Shown one piece after another: positions 24,329-24,469 of a DNA stretch of 24,469 nucleotides. This DNA comes from CALCTE01 sp045627885 (GTDB lineage Bacteria; Bacillota; Clostridia; Oscillospirales; CAG-272): contig JAZQOM010000033.1 in NCBI GenBank assembly GCA_045627885.1, positions 1 to 24,469 on the forward strand, written 5' to 3'. Numbering within the stretch: position 1 is the first letter of the stretch; every line of letters begins with the position of its first letter. A model generated the notes under the pieces. It searched no databases. It was given only the letters and a program-made list of their open reading frames with translations, and was not told where the DNA came from. A program made the position numbers and the translations under genes.

Positions 24329-24469
24329 AAGGCAGAAAAATAAAATAAACGGTGCAGTCGCATAACTGCACCGTTTACATTTTTAATTAAAAGTGATTAC
24401 TTTTCCTTTTTTCTTGTTGCAAAAACAACGCAAACTGCTAATCCGACAACGGCTACTGCCGCAAGAATT
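24329..24469. repeat. Terminal direct repeat, right copy (contig circularisation overlap)
   Basis: Identical to bases 1-141. It repeats the sipW-operon terminator (24347-24376) and the last 24 codons or so of the 207-aa surface-protein gene. If the molecule were linear this would be a 3' fragment of that gene; on a circle it is the same DNA counted twice. Confidence 0.95.

Noticed and set aside
1..24469. CRISPR array, tRNA, rRNA, insertion sequence or prophage genes
   Set aside because: No spaced repeat array, no RNA gene pattern, no transposase or integrase motif and no phage structural gene were seen on either strand.

Overview
This window looks like DNA from a Gram-positive, Clostridia-type bacterium (Bacillota, perhaps a gut Ruminococcaceae/Oscillospirales relative). 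The pointers are strong AGGAGG-type ribosome sites, an ER-type (SipW) signal peptidase with cognate matrix-protein signal peptides, an LPXTG-like wall-sorting tail, InlB-type repeats and a Gram-positive type IV pilus set. The taxon is an inference; there is no rRNA or tRNA. The standard code is used, and TGA ends several genes.

The first and last 141 bases are identical, so the contig closes into a circle of 24,328 bp. The repeat length is one expected of a k-mer assembler. No replication, partition, mobilisation or recombinase gene is visible.

The circle has two arms that diverge at about 15.3-15.6 kb and converge at the contig join, where two back-to-back terminators lie. Minus arm, in transcription order: a LytS-type histidine kinase and a response regulator with a SARP-like output domain (15320-13180); three prepilin-type proteins, one of 879 aa (13006-9180), ending at a terminator near 9.1 kb; then, from a near-consensus promoter at about 8.85 kb, a SipW operon (8667-69). 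That operon holds the signal peptidase, three secreted proteins with SipW-type or SipW-like leaders, a 1614-aa InlB-repeat surface protein, one more TasA/BsaA-like protein and a protein with a wall-sorting-like tail. Plus arm: the major pilin (15577), a terminator, then PilM-like, PilD, PilC, PilB and a 917-aa protein with a GAP1-N-like N-terminus (16458-24237).

The genes appear to form one cell-surface filament module. PilD would process the four prepilins, PilB and PilC would drive assembly, and SipW would process the matrix subunits. The kinase/regulator pair would control expression. The pilin promoter carries a tandem 11-bp repeat just upstream of its -10 box, the arrangement used by SARP activators. 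PilN, PilO, PilT and a sortase are absent.

The most unusual feature is the major pilin. Its 126-codon frame ends at TGA, but the same frame stays open for 84 more codons of charged, helix-like sequence, stops at TAA, and the terminator follows 10 nt later. A GNRA-capped hairpin sits just after the TGA. This suggests stop-codon readthrough, selenocysteine insertion, or a recent nonsense mutation.
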